This document shows positions 43,670 to 55,809 of a stretch of DNA of 64,000 nucleotides, piece after piece. Made by a program: the position numbers and the translations under genes. This stretch comes from Kingdonia uniflora. Lineage: Eukaryota; Streptophyta; Magnoliopsida; Ranunculales; Circaeasteraceae. The stretch's first letter is position 1. Each line of letters starts with the position of its first letter. The stretch lies in assembly GCA_014058105.1 (NCBI GenBank), contig JACGCM010000715.1:4774001-4838000 (forward strand). Reading direction: 5' to 3'. A model generated the notes under the pieces. That model had not been told where the DNA came from. It did no database searches and worked only from the letters and a program-made list of their open reading frames with translations.

Positions 43670-45360
43670 TGACAAATATGAATTTCCGAGGCCATTCCAG
43701 CACAGTAAGAGATCATGAGATCAATCCGATACCATAAATAATTGATCTGCACAGCGCAGTGATCGAACTTCAGAAATAGATGGAATCAGAAAAAACAAAA
43801 AGATTGGAAGATCAGCGCATTCATTCTCAAGCTCTTCAAGTGGAAAGAGACAAAAGAATGAAAGCCTTGGACCAACAGAGTTGAACATATCAGAAGAAGA
43901 TGGAGAGATTAAGGAGAACTCAAGATCGAATCACTGGCCATCAAGCATCACTACCACAAGCCTGAAGTGATCATCGGTCAAGAGCAACTCAAAAAGAAGA
44001 TCAGCCTAGAGAAGACGAATTACATACTTCTCGATCCAGATCCAAAAATCCTGACAGGGCTTCTCGGTATTTTGGTTTGACATCCTAAGCCTCCACAACT
44101 CAAGGAAGTCGACGCACGCGTCATTAAACTCCCCTACCACCAGAAAGATGACCAATCAGGGATTGATTAGGACCAAAAAGATAGAGAGATTTTGATCTGC
44201 AAGTTGCGACCTTACCAATTCCTCCACCAGTTTGTCACCCTGGATGGCCAAAATAATAGAATCCCAGCCATACACTCTGATATCCCAGGCTGGTCTGTAC
44301 TTTACAGAATTGAGACAAACCCCATCTCTCCTCATCTCGAAGTCATACCCATTCTAGACAATTTCTACATGTTAAAATTCATTCATCATGCAGGCCTCAC
44401 TTACCCACTTACCCATGTACAACATTTCAAAGCCGCAGTGGGATTATACTCTAAACTCGACCACATGTTTTGTAGGCTATTTAACATGAGCCTAAAAGAA
44501 GAACCTCACAGATGGATCCATACAATCCAAGAAGGCTCCATCACCACATTCAGCCAGTTGCAGTGTCTATTTGTGTCCAATTATGCTCACGCTAAGGAGT
44601 GAGAGATTACTATAGATTCCTTATTCTTCTTTGAGGAGGGCACAAAAGAAACCTTGACGAGCTTTTACAAGCATTTCTTACAGTAAACGCAGAAAATTGG
44701 GAACTCAGATCCCAAAATCGTTACTCCAACCTTCACCTTAGCCATACACATCGACTTTAAGGTTCGAGAAGAACTAACTCTGCACAAGCCCAAGACGGTG
44801 ACAGAAATGATTGATATAGTTAATAACTACATCGAATTAGAACAATCTAAGAAGGATAAATTGAAAAGCTCCTCTGCCATCCATTCCTGAGAAATAGTTT
44901 CTTCTCCACCCTTAAATTCGACCACTACAGAAGCACCCAAACAACGAGGCAGAAAAGTCGACAATAACAGGAGACCCGACCAAAAAGATGGGAGACCCAA
45001 CAGACCTGTCCCAGTTCTGCCAACGACTCTACGCTATCTTACCAACGATAAAGGGTGATGAGTATTATCGAGCACCGCAAACAATTCCTGATATCCCCAA
45101 TAAACCTCTATGTCAGTATCACAATGTACATAGTCACAAAACTGACAACTGTTACTCTCTCATTCAAATATTTTATCGTATCCTCTTAGCAGGAAGGCTT
45201 CATAATTATGTCCTCGACATCCAAAAGTTTCTCGAGGATAAGACAAAAAATAAAGACGTTAAACAAAATCTGGGCCAGGGGCAAGCTCGCCACCTTTATA
45301 TGATCGAAAAGGAAAGAAAAGGAATCAAGACGATCGTATCACATCTTGTTGCAAAATAAC
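43670..45360 (+). pseudogene. Gypsy-3 gag (broken)
   Basis: Gag begins near ATG 43670 (MTNMNFRGHSSTVRDHEI) and soon meets stops. The capsid-like part at 44192-44602 reads AAVGLYSKLDHMFCRLFN, MSLKEEPHRWIHTIQEG, and breaks near 44602. A downstream piece (44988-45359) holds the zinc-knuckle-like CQYHNVHSHKTDNCYSL and DIQKFLEDKTKNK. The protein would coat and package element RNA. Confidence 0.8.
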
Positions 45361-45376
45361 CTCCTAGGATAAATCA

Positions 45377-45910
45377 GTGAAACTTCTTCCTAGCTCGAGC
45401 AAGTCAAAACGTCCATACCATATTACCTTCAAAGACTGTGACACCAACCATGTAAAATATTCTCATGATGACCCTCTAGTCATTATGCTCAAATCTGGAC
45501 AAGACTACCTGCACACGCTTCTCATCGATACAGGAAGCACCACGGATGATTTATTCAGAAGGGAAATTAAAATTCTAGGACTCAAGAATTCCATTAAAGC
45601 CTCAAAAATAGCAATCACCGGCTTCAACGATTCTAAAGAATCGGCCATAAGAGAAATTACTCTACCAGTTCAGGCAAGATCAGAAACCATATTCTTTAAA
45701 TTCCTAGTCATCGATGCAGAGTCTAAGTATTTGGGAATTTTGGGATGTAGTTGGTTATATTCGATCAAAGCAGTACCTTCTACATATCATTTAGCATTAA
45801 GATTTCCAACAAATTACAGAATCTATGAAATCAAAGGTAGCCAAGCAGTTACACGTATGTGCGAGAATACCACCACTAACTCACACACATCAAAACTTCT
45901 TAAAGCATAA
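45377..45910 (+). pseudogene. Gypsy-3 protease
   Basis: A 177-codon open segment reads ITFKDCDTNHVKYSHDDPLV, then LIDTGSTTDDLF with the aspartic protease motif DTG intact, and AESKYLGILGCSWLYSIKAV. It corresponds to the protease of Tat-like pol. There is no methionine start requirement because it is part of a polyprotein. Confidence 0.82.
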
Positions 45911-46019
45911 AAACTATAGTAAACAACAACCCCCCACGTTCGAGTAGCATGATACAGAATTGGTTGAATGCATTGAACTCGATGGATCTGGGTGCCACAC
46001 ATTCAACAACTCCAAGTTG

Positions 46020-46985
46020 TCAACCGACGAAAATGAAGACATGATCCAGCTACTTAAGAAAAACATCGACATCTTTGCCTGGACTTTCCAAGAAATGCCT
46101 GGCATTGATCTATCAATCGCGTGCCACAGACTGAACCTCCTACTAGGCAGTAAAAGCCGTTATACATAAACGTCACAACTTAGCTCCCCGTCTATGCGAA
46201 AACGTAAACAAAGAGATTAATAAACTCTTTCGTGTATGACATATTCGGGAAACCAAATATCCAAAGTGGGTTTCTGACATTGCGGTAGACCCAAAGAAAA
46301 AGGGGAAGATTAGGGTTTGTGTTGACTTCGTAGAACCCAATACATTCACACCAAAGTATAGTTTTCCACTACTACTGATCCTTCAACTCATCGACTCTAT
46401 CGCAGGACACAAACTTCTTTTCATGATGGATGCAGCCTCCGGCTACAATCAAGTTCCACTCGCCGAAGACTATCAAGAGAAAACAACCTTCATTACTGAA
46501 AGAGGTCTCTACTGTTACACAGTGATGCCTTTCGGGTTAAAGAATGCAGGAGCTACTTTCTAATGGCTTGTCACTAAAATGTTCAAAGATCATCTAGGAA
46601 AAATCTTGGAAGTCTACATCGATGATATGATCTGTAAAAGCTTGAAGCCCAAAGATCATTCCAGCAACCACCAAACCATCTATAAAATCCTTCACAAATA
46701 CTAGAGGAGACTCTTCTAGGACATCTGGTCAGCAAAAGAGGAATTAAAATCGATCCTACACAAATCAAAGCACTCATCGCAATGCCATCTCTACGAACAA
46801 AGAAAGATGCCCAAAAATTTATAGGCAAGATCATCGCTCTTCACAGATTTATCTCTAAGTCATCTGATCAATGTAAACTTCCTTGCCTCCTTTTTCGTAG
46901 AAATCCCAATACAATTTCAAAGAAACAACACAAGGAGAACATTTGGACTCCTGACTGTGAGTTAGCCTTCCAAGATCCTAAATGA
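46020..46985 (+). pseudogene. Gypsy-3 reverse transcriptase (broken)
   Basis: Fragments read KIRVCVDFVEPN, FMMDAASGYNQVPLAEDYQE, then MPFGLKNAGATF and VYIDDMICKSL, the active-site box. The first catalytic aspartate in FMMDAASGYNQ is intact here. Several stops (for example after GATF) and a frame shift near 46700 break it. Confidence 0.85.
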
Positions 46986-47850
46986 TACCTGGGACGTCCT
47001 CCAATAATGAATACTCCAGTTGATGGCAAAATACTCACAATGTACTTGTCCATAACTGAAGACTCCCTTAGTTCCGTCCTTATTCGGGAAGGCGAAGGAG
47101 TAGAAAAACCAATCTACTTCATCAGTAAGACCCTCATGTTTGCTGAAAAAAGATAAACAACAACAGAAAAACAACTACTCGCCTTGGTTTGCAGCTCTAA
47201 AAAACTTCGTCCATACTTCCAAGCTCATCCAATCAAAATTATTACTAAATATCCCCTCAAACTAGTACTCTCCAAAAAAGAAAAATCTCGAAGAATCCAA
47301 CAATGGTCAGTCTTCCATGGTGAATATGGCATATCCTTCGAACCCCAGATATCTGTCAAGGGACAAACAGTTGTTGATTTCGTGGCAAACTTTCTAGTAG
47401 AAGACCCTGATTGGGAAGAACTCGAAGAAATCTTCATAGATGACTCAATTGCCGAACCTGATATATGCTCACGAAGTACCGGATGGCGACTCTATACAGA
47501 AAGATCAGCTAGAACACGAGGACCAAGAATCGACATCATCCTTGTTGCACCTTCCAATCATCACATCGAGAAAGCTATTAAATTAAACTTCTATGCCACA
47601 AACAATGAGACTTAATATGAAGGTATCCTCCATGGACTCGATCTCGCACTCATACTTGGCGCGGAAAAAATAGCAGCTTACATCCATTCTTTACTCGTGG
47701 CAAATCATTATAATAAAACATTTTGTACAACAAGCAAAATGGCCAATTATGCGGTCCTGGTCAAAGAAAAAATGAACAAATTCAGACAAGCATCAATTTC
47801 CTACTTAACTCGGCAAGAAATCGCCATGCCGATATATTGACCTACAACGC
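46986..47850 (+). pseudogene. Gypsy-3 RNase H and second RNase H-like domain (broken)
   Basis: The first RNase H appears in MNTPVDGKILTMYLSITEDS and EKPIYFISKTL-like sequence, followed at 47184-47615 by a 143-codon stretch ending in the second domain. The second domain reads TGWRLYTERSARTRGPRIDI, ILVAPSNHHIEKAIK and, after a stop, YEGILHGLDLALILGAEKI. Both are typical of Tat-like elements. In the second domain the usual DGS catalytic aspartate is replaced (YTERSA). Confidence 0.75.
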
Positions 47851-49190
47851 CGCCATGCTAGGAGACAGTGAAAAATAATCTTTAGATATCAAAATCATCG
47901 AGCATTCAAGCCTCGATATACAGTCAACAATGCAAATCATTATTACTAAAGATGAAGACCCTAACAACTGGAGAAGACCATTTTATGCATACCTCAACTC
48001 CAACATCCTCCCGAGTAACAAAGAAGATACCCGTTTACTTTTGGCCAAATGCCTCTGATTCATAGTTCAAGATAACATCCTATATCGTATCACAGGAGGA
48101 GGACCCCTGATTGAATGCATCTCTCAAAACCAAGCTCAAGTCAAAATCAAAAACTTCATGAAGGTATATGTGGAGCTCACATTTTGAGAAGATTATTAGC
48201 CCATCAGGCATTCACACAAGGACTATACTAGCCTAAGATGAGACAGAACTGCAAAGATTTTTTTTCTAAAATGCTGCAAATGTCAAATCCACGCTCAAGA
48301 TATTAAAAGTTTAGTACTAGACTTTCACATTAGCAATGTCTTCTAGCCATTCAAAAGATGGGTAATCGACATCATTGGACCTTTCCATCCAGCATCGGGA
48401 AATCGAAGGTTCGTCCTTGTAGCCACTGAATACATAACAAAATGGGTCGAAGCAGTTCCTCTATGTCATACCGATGAAAATGAAGTCACCAAGTTCCTTT
48501 GGGAGCTCATAATAACCAGGTTTGGTTGCCCACAAATGATACGTTCTAACAACGGCAAGCAATTCATCAGCACTAAAGTCCTCACTTTCCTCCAAAAATA
48601 CAAAATTTAGCTATCAACTTCCACAACATACTACCCTCAAGGCAATGGACAAGCTGAAGCTATCAACAAGAGCATCAAATTAGGTCTACGCAAGCGCCTC
48701 GACAAAAAGAAAGGCAGATGGGTCGACAAACTACTTAGTATTCTCTGGACATACCGAACAACTCCTCGAACATCTACTAGCTATACTCTATTTATGATGG
48801 CCTTCGGTACTGAAGCGGTCATACCCTCAGACCTCGACCTACCAAGTGCCCGAAGAAAATTTTCAAATGAAGACAATGATCTGGGTTTCCTCTACAACCC
48901 CAACTGGATAGAAGAAACCCGTGACATAGCCATTACAAATTTGGGACGATACCATGACACATTGAAAAAAGTTTATAACAAAAATGTTCAAAAAAGAAAA
49001 TTTTGTATTGGTGACCTTGTCCTTCGACGAATTCAAGATAGTACTCGACCTAAGAATTTTGTCAAATTATCTTAAAACTAGGAAGGGCCCTACATTATCA
49101 GTGACAAAACAAATAGCGGAACTTACTGGCTGATGACAGAAGATGAAGTCCAACTTGAATTTCTATAAAACACAGCTTAACTGAAAATGT
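47851..49190 (+). pseudogene. Gypsy-3 integrase (broken)
   Basis: The core reads VIDIIGPFHPASGNRRFVLV, then MIRSNNGKQFIST, where relatives have TDNG, so the second catalytic aspartate is changed to asparagine. The third residue is kept in GNGQAEAINKSI. The C-terminal part at 48794-49075 (MMAFGTEAVIPSDLDLPSAR) matches the Gypsy-1 and Gypsy-4 C terminus. Pol ends near 49190. Confidence 0.8.
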
Positions 49191-49216
49191 TTTATAGATA
49201 ACAGTTGTAACAATTA

Positions 49217-49600
49217 TCATCGGTTCTAATAAAATAATTTTTACTATATTTACTTGATCTCAATCCATACTTGATAAGTATCTACTAGACAACAATCATC
49301 TTTACTATCTTTACTTGGTTTCGATCGATACTTGATAAGTATGTACCAGACAACAATCATCTTTACTATATTTATTTATTTTTGATCTATACTTGATAAG
49401 TATGCACTAGGCAACAATCATCTTTACTATCTTTACGTGTTCTCGATCCATACTTGATAAGTATGCATCAGACAATAATCATCTTTACAATCTTCACTTA
49501 ATCTCAATCCATACATGATAAGTATGCATCCAGCAATCAGACATCTTTACTATATTTACTTAGTCTCACACCATACTTATAAGTATGTATTAAGACTATC
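49217..49600. repeat. Tandem repeat, 61-bp unit, about six copies, downstream of Gypsy-3 pol
   Basis: The landmark ATACTTGATAAGTAT starts at 49267, 49328, 49389, 49450, 49511 (variant) and 49573, with 61- or 62-bp steps. It includes CAACAATCATCTTTACTAT between landmarks. The array begins right after pol, as in Gypsy-1 and Gypsy-4. Confidence 0.92.
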
Positions 49601-50005
49601 ATTCCATTTTATGGGAACATTATCCAATCGCAGGATACTCTACTTCGCATTCCTTACATATTAAACAAAATATAACTATTTTGTTCTTTTCAAATCTAAA
49701 TCCTGATATCCCACTGAGAATACACATCTGGTAATCCTTCACATTACTTGCCATTTCATGGCCATCATTTACTTATCACGCCAATAGGTATTCCTTACTT
49801 ATCTGCTACGAGTTACATTCACAATCAACAAATATCATTATTGTCAAATTTAATACTTAGCATAATTTACAACATATATGCATCACAAATTTTCAAAAAA
49901 CAAAAATTTATCATTCAAAACATCGCACAATTAGAATTGTTCAAGTCTCACTTACCACTTTTACATTTCTCTTTAAAAACATCATAATGTTTACACAAAT
50001 GCATT

Positions 50006-52270
50006 TTATACTACAGGAGGAGATACGACATCATCAACCTTTACTAACCCCTCAGGAGCAAATACTTTGAATGATCCCTCAGGACCCAGCCCATCAGCTT
50101 TAATCATCACCATATCATCGACGACTTCTATCCTACTAAGAACTTCCGAAGTCTCCAGAACATCCTCATCTGGATCTGAATCCTCGAAGACAAAACCACC
50201 AGACTTTGTCAACCCCTTATAATGATCCTTCCTCACGTCCAGCAACTCGTACTGCCCTAGATAGTGGGCCCTCACCTTCTTACAAGTATCAAACTTCTCC
50301 TCCACTAACTGATCCCTAACCTCATCCATGATCTTACCATGTTCCAGCTCCATCACCTTTCGCACATTGGTAATCTGCACCCTTACATCCTTCTTGAAAT
50401 TCGTTTTAAGCAACGCCAAAGCCTCCTTTTTTTCTTTTTGCAATATTTTCTTCACTTCACGAAGAGCAACGTCCCTTGCCTTTCGAGCCTCCAGCTTGTA
50501 GGTATTCAACGCTGCATTCATCAATTTCTTATCTTCAATCAGAGCTTCTTTTTCCCTAGTCAAATCTTTCTCGATGTTTTTATACTCCAATACTTGATTT
50601 GTAAGGTCACTACTACCGACAATGCGATCTTTCGCCTCCATCAACAACTTCTTGATCTGCATTACATTCATAAATTAAATATTCGAATGACATACCAATT
50701 TCATTAATCGAAACAAAGCAGAAAAGTTTCTCACTTTCGACATATTGTGGTAGCCCTCGCTGAGAAATGTCATCAAGCTTTTTGCCCCTACTAGATAATC
50801 ATCAGCTTCAGCCTGTAATACATTCATCCCCGACAGATAAGAATCCATCGTCCTTTGGACTTTAAGCTCAGATTCCTCGACGAACTTGGTCTTCGACGAA
50901 TTTCCACTCCCCTTCTTCTTTGGGAGTACACTTGTCGTACCCTGTGGAGGGTGCATCTCTGACAAAACAGCAGGCTTATCAATCTTCTCCTCCTCCTCCG
51001 TTGTCGACCATCGTGCATTCTTCTTATGAGGAAGTAAAGAAACAACAACTTGGCTCGCTACCCTTTTCTTTTTACTCTTTCCCAATGTCTCTGCAAACAT
51101 CGAGTCTATCTTTGTATCAGTCGTGTACCCAGCTAAGGAAAGATTTTCCAATGGTAGACTAGAATCTGCGGCCCTCTTATTCTTTGCCGACATCTTACCG
51201 TAGATAACAGAAACTTCTTAACCTTTTTCCCTTGACCTCTATATCCCGGCCTAATGAAATAGGGTACTCACACGATCTTGGTCGATGACAAGATTACCGA
51301 TCCTACGAAGGAAACCCTTCCTAACCTTGTACAATTCTTCTTTTACTTCCGACTTCCTATCGACCTCCTTTAAATCTTCACATAAATGAAATACAGTTAC
51401 AAACAATTCACATCAAATTCAACACTTCAAGCATCGACATTTAAGTTACCTAACCACAAACCTAAGTAAAAAGTTTTTCTCTTTAAGGGCTCCCAAGGGT
51501 CTTACTTGTCGAGCTCATAGTTCCCAGACACGAGTAAATGTTCATCACTGTATTGCCCACTTGTTGACATTATGTCATAGAACAGTGGTCTCTTCAAAAA
51601 CCTTGCCCAAGTAGCGATATCCTACTTTCTTCGGGTTCATCTTAAGTATGTAGTACACACATAAATCGTCAACAGTGATCAACTCATCCCCCTTTGACTT
51701 AAGTCAACCATTTATCACCACACATACCCGAAATAGGTCATATACATTTGAATTGAACTGACTTGGTGCCACATCAAAGAAGTTCATCAACTTCTTCTGG
51801 TCAGCTCGAAGAAGAAGCTTCAACCCTTTCTTAATTTGTTCTCGATGTACGAGAATCCCGCCCAAGGGTACTTCCTTGTTATTCATATCATATTGGTACT
51901 CCTCTAACCTAATATCTCTAGGAATAACGTATTTTTTCTTGAAACTCTATATTTTCTTCATCTCCGGACCCTCTCCATAACAAGCTTCCTTGCCCTCTTC
52001 CACATCGTCTTCCCCACCCCCGCCACCTTCTCGGTCACTAGCCTGCGGCTCGTGATCCACATCTGTCTCGGTAGCCTCCTCATCAGACAATTTGACAATC
52101 ATATGTACAACTCTAAACTGGTGAACACCAGTTAAGCATGCACTACTCGACCCTACCCTATATCTACTTCCCAATTGTTACGCACAAATAGCTACATCGA
52201 TTATTAGGGGCTCTACATATTGAAGGTTCTCGTATATATTTTTATCATCAATTTGAGTTGGTTCAGCCAT
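50006..52270 (-). pseudogene. Gypsy-3 antisense ORF, gypsy-type transposon domain plus coiled coil
   Basis: On the minus strand, from ATG 52270 (MAEPTQIDDKNIYENLQYVE), one frame runs 2,265 bases to 50006 without a single frameshift; only stops interrupt it. Order: acidic stretch [30 protein letters not shown]; then [20 protein letters not shown] and [18 protein letters not shown], which resemble the 'putative gypsy type transposon' domain of plant Tat-like elements; a basic stretch GKSKKKRV; and a long C-terminal coiled coil ([15 protein letters not shown] to [16 protein letters not shown]). Stops at about 52178, 51947, 51704 and 51578 break the first part; those at 51200-51470 may lie in introns (GTGAGT donor near 51272). 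Antisense ORFs behind pol are known in Grande- and Retand-like elements; their role is unknown. Confidence 0.75.
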
Positions 52271-54332
52271 TTTTTAGAACCTAAAAATCATATTCCATTT
52301 TTTACAATAATTAGTATCTATCATATCTTATACATATATATGTTCATATGTTCATATTCGCATAAGTTGTCGAGTTTAACCTCCAACATATCATTCTCAC
52401 ATTACTATCTGCTACTATTATTACTATCTGCAACTATAATTACTGTCAGTTACACTTACTACAGTCAGCCCTCGATACAATTTAACTATTTATTCCTTAA
52501 GTCTTGAAAACATTGATTACTTTCCAAAAATTCGGCCAAATCAAAACTAACAAATATCATTTCTGATAATATTACTGAAATCCAAACAAATTCCCTACAG
52601 TTGCGCCATACTCGCTGCGACACCAACTAATCCCTCCCTACATTCCTCGCCTCCAATTCATCACATCTCTCTCACCTAAACACCTTTATAAACCTTTATG
52701 ATACCATTGCCTTTGAAAAAATACCATTAACGATCACCATTCAACCTCTGTCTTCCAAAACCTAACACAGTCGTATCTCAAATAACTGCCAATTCATCCA
52801 ACCTCAAACAAATTCCTTCTACCAATACACTACACATACCTACATCTTCAAATACTTATAAACAAACAATCAAGAAATAAACAAAATCAACACAGTTACT
52901 AACCTTGTATTTGCGCTACTTCGGTATCCCTATGTTTTGCTCGCTATACTTTCTAAATAAGCACATTGATCTCCTCCTTCCCAATTGATGATAATGAATC
53001 AAATGACCAGCACCAATAATTCGTACTTGAGAGAATTTTTTAAGAGTTTGTAAAATGTGAGCAGTCGCCTACCTCCGAGCTATTTTTATAGACCCCACGG
53101 GACTGTTCATCGCACCTCTTCGCGACCATACGAGTAATTGAACATAACGCCTTAAACGTCTTTTCTCGAAGTCTTTGACTCTTCGCCATCTCAAAACTAA
53201 CAAGCCCATACATAGTTGCTCCAATCCCTCCATATCTCGAAGAATTTCTTCTGAAATATTCGTACTCAACAAAGCACAACCTATCTTGTCACAAAGATAT
53301 TGTACATCATATTCCTTATACTTCAAGATTTCACCTGCAACACCATACCTTGCCATGTTTAATCCTCTCACTACTTTCGCGCATTTTTACCTTATTTACA
53401 AATCCCTATGTCTTCGATAAATCTCTATCAATCCGATCAATTTTCAGCAATTCATTCGACATTACATATACAGTGAGTAGCACAATGCTACATTCTACAA
53501 TTTTACTAAGTCAAAAATATTTATGATGACAATTTAACATAACAAAACATCGACAACTATATTCTGACATCGAATTCTATTATCATTTTATTTTCAAACA
53601 CGATTCGACCATTACATTTACTACTTCTACAAATTCAATTCACAAACTCCTAACTGCAGCAGCATCATTTTTCCTAATCAAGATCTTTGCACGAGTATAC
53701 ATATAACTTACACGTTCCGGAGAACTCCAAAATTTGAGTTGGCAGTGAAACTAAAAGTCTTCTTCAGTATTTTTTGCCTCTGCCTCGCTCATCCCCTCAT
53801 AATCCAGCTCAACAGGCTCCTCCATCTAATAGTTAATACACCAGTTTTCAAAGTACCGTTTATACAATTCCCAATACTTCACTTGAACACGGCTGAAAAC
53901 CTCATTTCGTACTTGAGATCTAGTCTTCACCATTTCCTCAAACATAACTCTCCAATTCAAAATATTTTGGAGATACTTATAGCCCTATATAGTCCAAGTC
54001 AACACAGCAAATATTTATTTTTCCTCGAAACTTTATAATTTTAATAGTCAAATAAATCAACCTCATAATCCGTTCCAGGCCCCACATAATAAATTATACT
54101 TCGAGATATATTATACTCGAAATCTTGCACAACACACATTTTACTTTGGCATCATTCTACTTCATTTAAAATGTTTATTTAACAATACGTCAAAAAAAAA
54201 TTATTCATTGAACTAACTGCTACATATTACATTCGACAATTCACTCCATCGATTACATTACGAATAATTATACTACTCTCTTGACATTCAACCTCAAGGA
54301 CTATCTGCTCTGCGCATCTTTTCACCAGAATA

Positions 54333-54427
54333 TGACATTATTGCTTCTTTTTATCAAGATCTGACATTATTGCTTCTTTTCACCAAGATCTGACATTATT
54401 GCTTCTTTTCACCAAAATCTGACATTA
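54333..54427. repeat. Short tandem repeat, 29-30 bp unit
   Basis: GACATTATTGCTTCTTTT recurs at 54333, 54363 and 54392, with a final GACATTA at 54421. It lies inside Gypsy-3. Confidence 0.85.
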
Positions 54428-55050
54428 AATCTGGCAGCAGGGGCAACAATATCCTAAGAAACTCAGGTCAGGAATCTTCTAAAAAGTATTGCTCCTCCAA
54501 GTACACGGCAACAAAAAATTGTAAGAAGCCTATTTTGTTCGACAAGATTCCTGGACGCCCAACCAGCCTTCAGATCCTCATCTTCAATATCAGCAGTACC
54601 CCATGCCCCGACACCGAGGTCAACCTCCACCAACAGCAACTGAACCCATCCCAAACAGATACCCCACATGAATACACACTCTGACTCTACATCCCCCAAC
54701 TCCCACCACCTTGACAACATCAATTGCTAGACCGAAAAGAAAATACTTGGCAAAACATCTTACCTCAGCTTGGTCTTCCAAAATACTAACTTCCTCCTCA
54801 GGCAACTTGCTGCGCCATACTTGGGGCGACATCCTTACAATCCACCACCACAAAGCCCTTCTTAACACCGTTTATTTATACCCCACTTGAATTTGATAGG
54901 TCCAATGTCCGCATTAATTGCTCCTCGGGAAATATATGACCAGGTTAACTTCACTTTTACCTTGGAAATGACAACAGGAAGACTTTTAAAGACATCGGCA
55001 ATAATTTTGAATTCCATCTTCATCTCGACACAACCATAAGTACTTCTGTC

Positions 55051-55064
55051 GAGAATGGGGCGAT
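55051..55064 (+). promoter_or_regulatory. Gypsy-3 polypurine tract
   Basis: GAGAATGGGGCGA lies immediately before the 3' LTR. Confidence 0.8.
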
Positions 55065-55553
55065 TGTAATAGCATAATTCCCAGCTTCGGCAAGGAATAA
55101 CCAACATAACATAATCGAAGACAGTCAGTATAACATAGTCAGGGACATATAGCATTCGAGAAGCTACCACAAGTCCTAGATCTACCAAAAGTAACCATTG
55201 TGCCTGGTCAAGAAAGAGCTGTTAGAGATCTGCGAAGTTTGCCCCCTCCCCCTGAAATAGAAGACTGTATCTTTCTTTTTGTAAACTGCATGTATCTACT
55301 AAAAATACAGGCAAAGAATAGATTATTCAGATCTAGAACCCTAATACTTTTACATCTTTACCCTACTGTGACTGAAAAACTTGTAATAACTAGCAGTATA
55401 TTGGATTTTACATAAAAACCCTCCTCGAGGTCGTAGTTTTTCTTAGCCTTTACTGAGTTTTCTTCGTAAAATCTAGCTTATTTAAGTTGTTATTGAACCT
55501 TCTTTACGAAAAGTATTAGCAAAGATTATCCTTCCAAAAAATACGTCATTACA
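55065..55553 (+). repeat. Gypsy-3 3' LTR
   Basis: It begins TGTAATAGCATA and ends CATTACA, followed by the CTTTT target copy. TGTAAT and ATTACA form a 6-bp perfect terminal inverted repeat. Confidence 0.93.
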
Positions 55554-55558
55554 CTTTT

Positions 55559-55809
55559 ATCAAAAAAAATAAAAAATTAATCACTAATGTTATTTGTTGG
55601 TGTTCTTCGATTTGTTGGTGTTGTGGCTTATTCCGTATCTCGAACTCATGCTTCATCTTTGAACAATATACGAACTTTTGATCTCATCAATAGAGCATGT
55701 GGCACAATCTGAATCAAGACAGTAACATAAGGAAGTAAATACAACACAAATTTTTTAACCAACACCATTCGTCCATGAGGCTCCTCGTGCTCTTGGTTGA
55801 GAGCCATCT
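55559..55809. other. Relic DNA between Gypsy-3 and Gypsy-4
   Basis: A stretch at about 55621-55665 (GGCTTATTCCGTATCTCGAA, then CATGCTTCATC) resembles the start of the Gypsy-4 LTR at 55816-55860, so an older, truncated LTR start may lie here. No gene was recognised; the minus-strand ORF at 55646-55840 has no known domain. Confidence 0.4.

Larger units (their letters stand above)
52271..55064 (-). other. Gypsy-3 region upstream of the antisense ORF, with two TATA boxes
   Basis: On the minus strand TATAAATA (54873-54880) and TATAAAAATA (53081-53090) each follow GTGGGGT, suggesting related promoters for antisense transcription. After the second, an AAG|GTTAGT donor near 52905 and an ATTTTTAG acceptor near 52286 would leave a spliced leader. 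Short antisense frames at 53069-53371 and 54862-55188 share an RGA.N...G.IK pattern. Bases 54333-54427 contain a 29-30 bp tandem repeat. The role of the region is inferred. Confidence 0.45.
43118..55553 (+). mobile_element. Gypsy-3: full-length Tat-like Ty3/gypsy retrotransposon with antisense ORF
   Basis: LTRs at 43118-43605 and 55065-55553 are flanked by CTTTT at 43113-43117 and 55554-55558. Inside, on the plus strand, are gag, protease, RT, RNase H, a second RNase H and integrase (43670-49190), then a 61-bp tandem array (49217-49600), then nearly 5.5 kb holding an antisense ORF and other sequence. The total of 12.4 kb and this architecture fit the Tat lineage. Gag-pol has many stops and frameshifts, so it is inactive. 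Confidence 0.95.
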
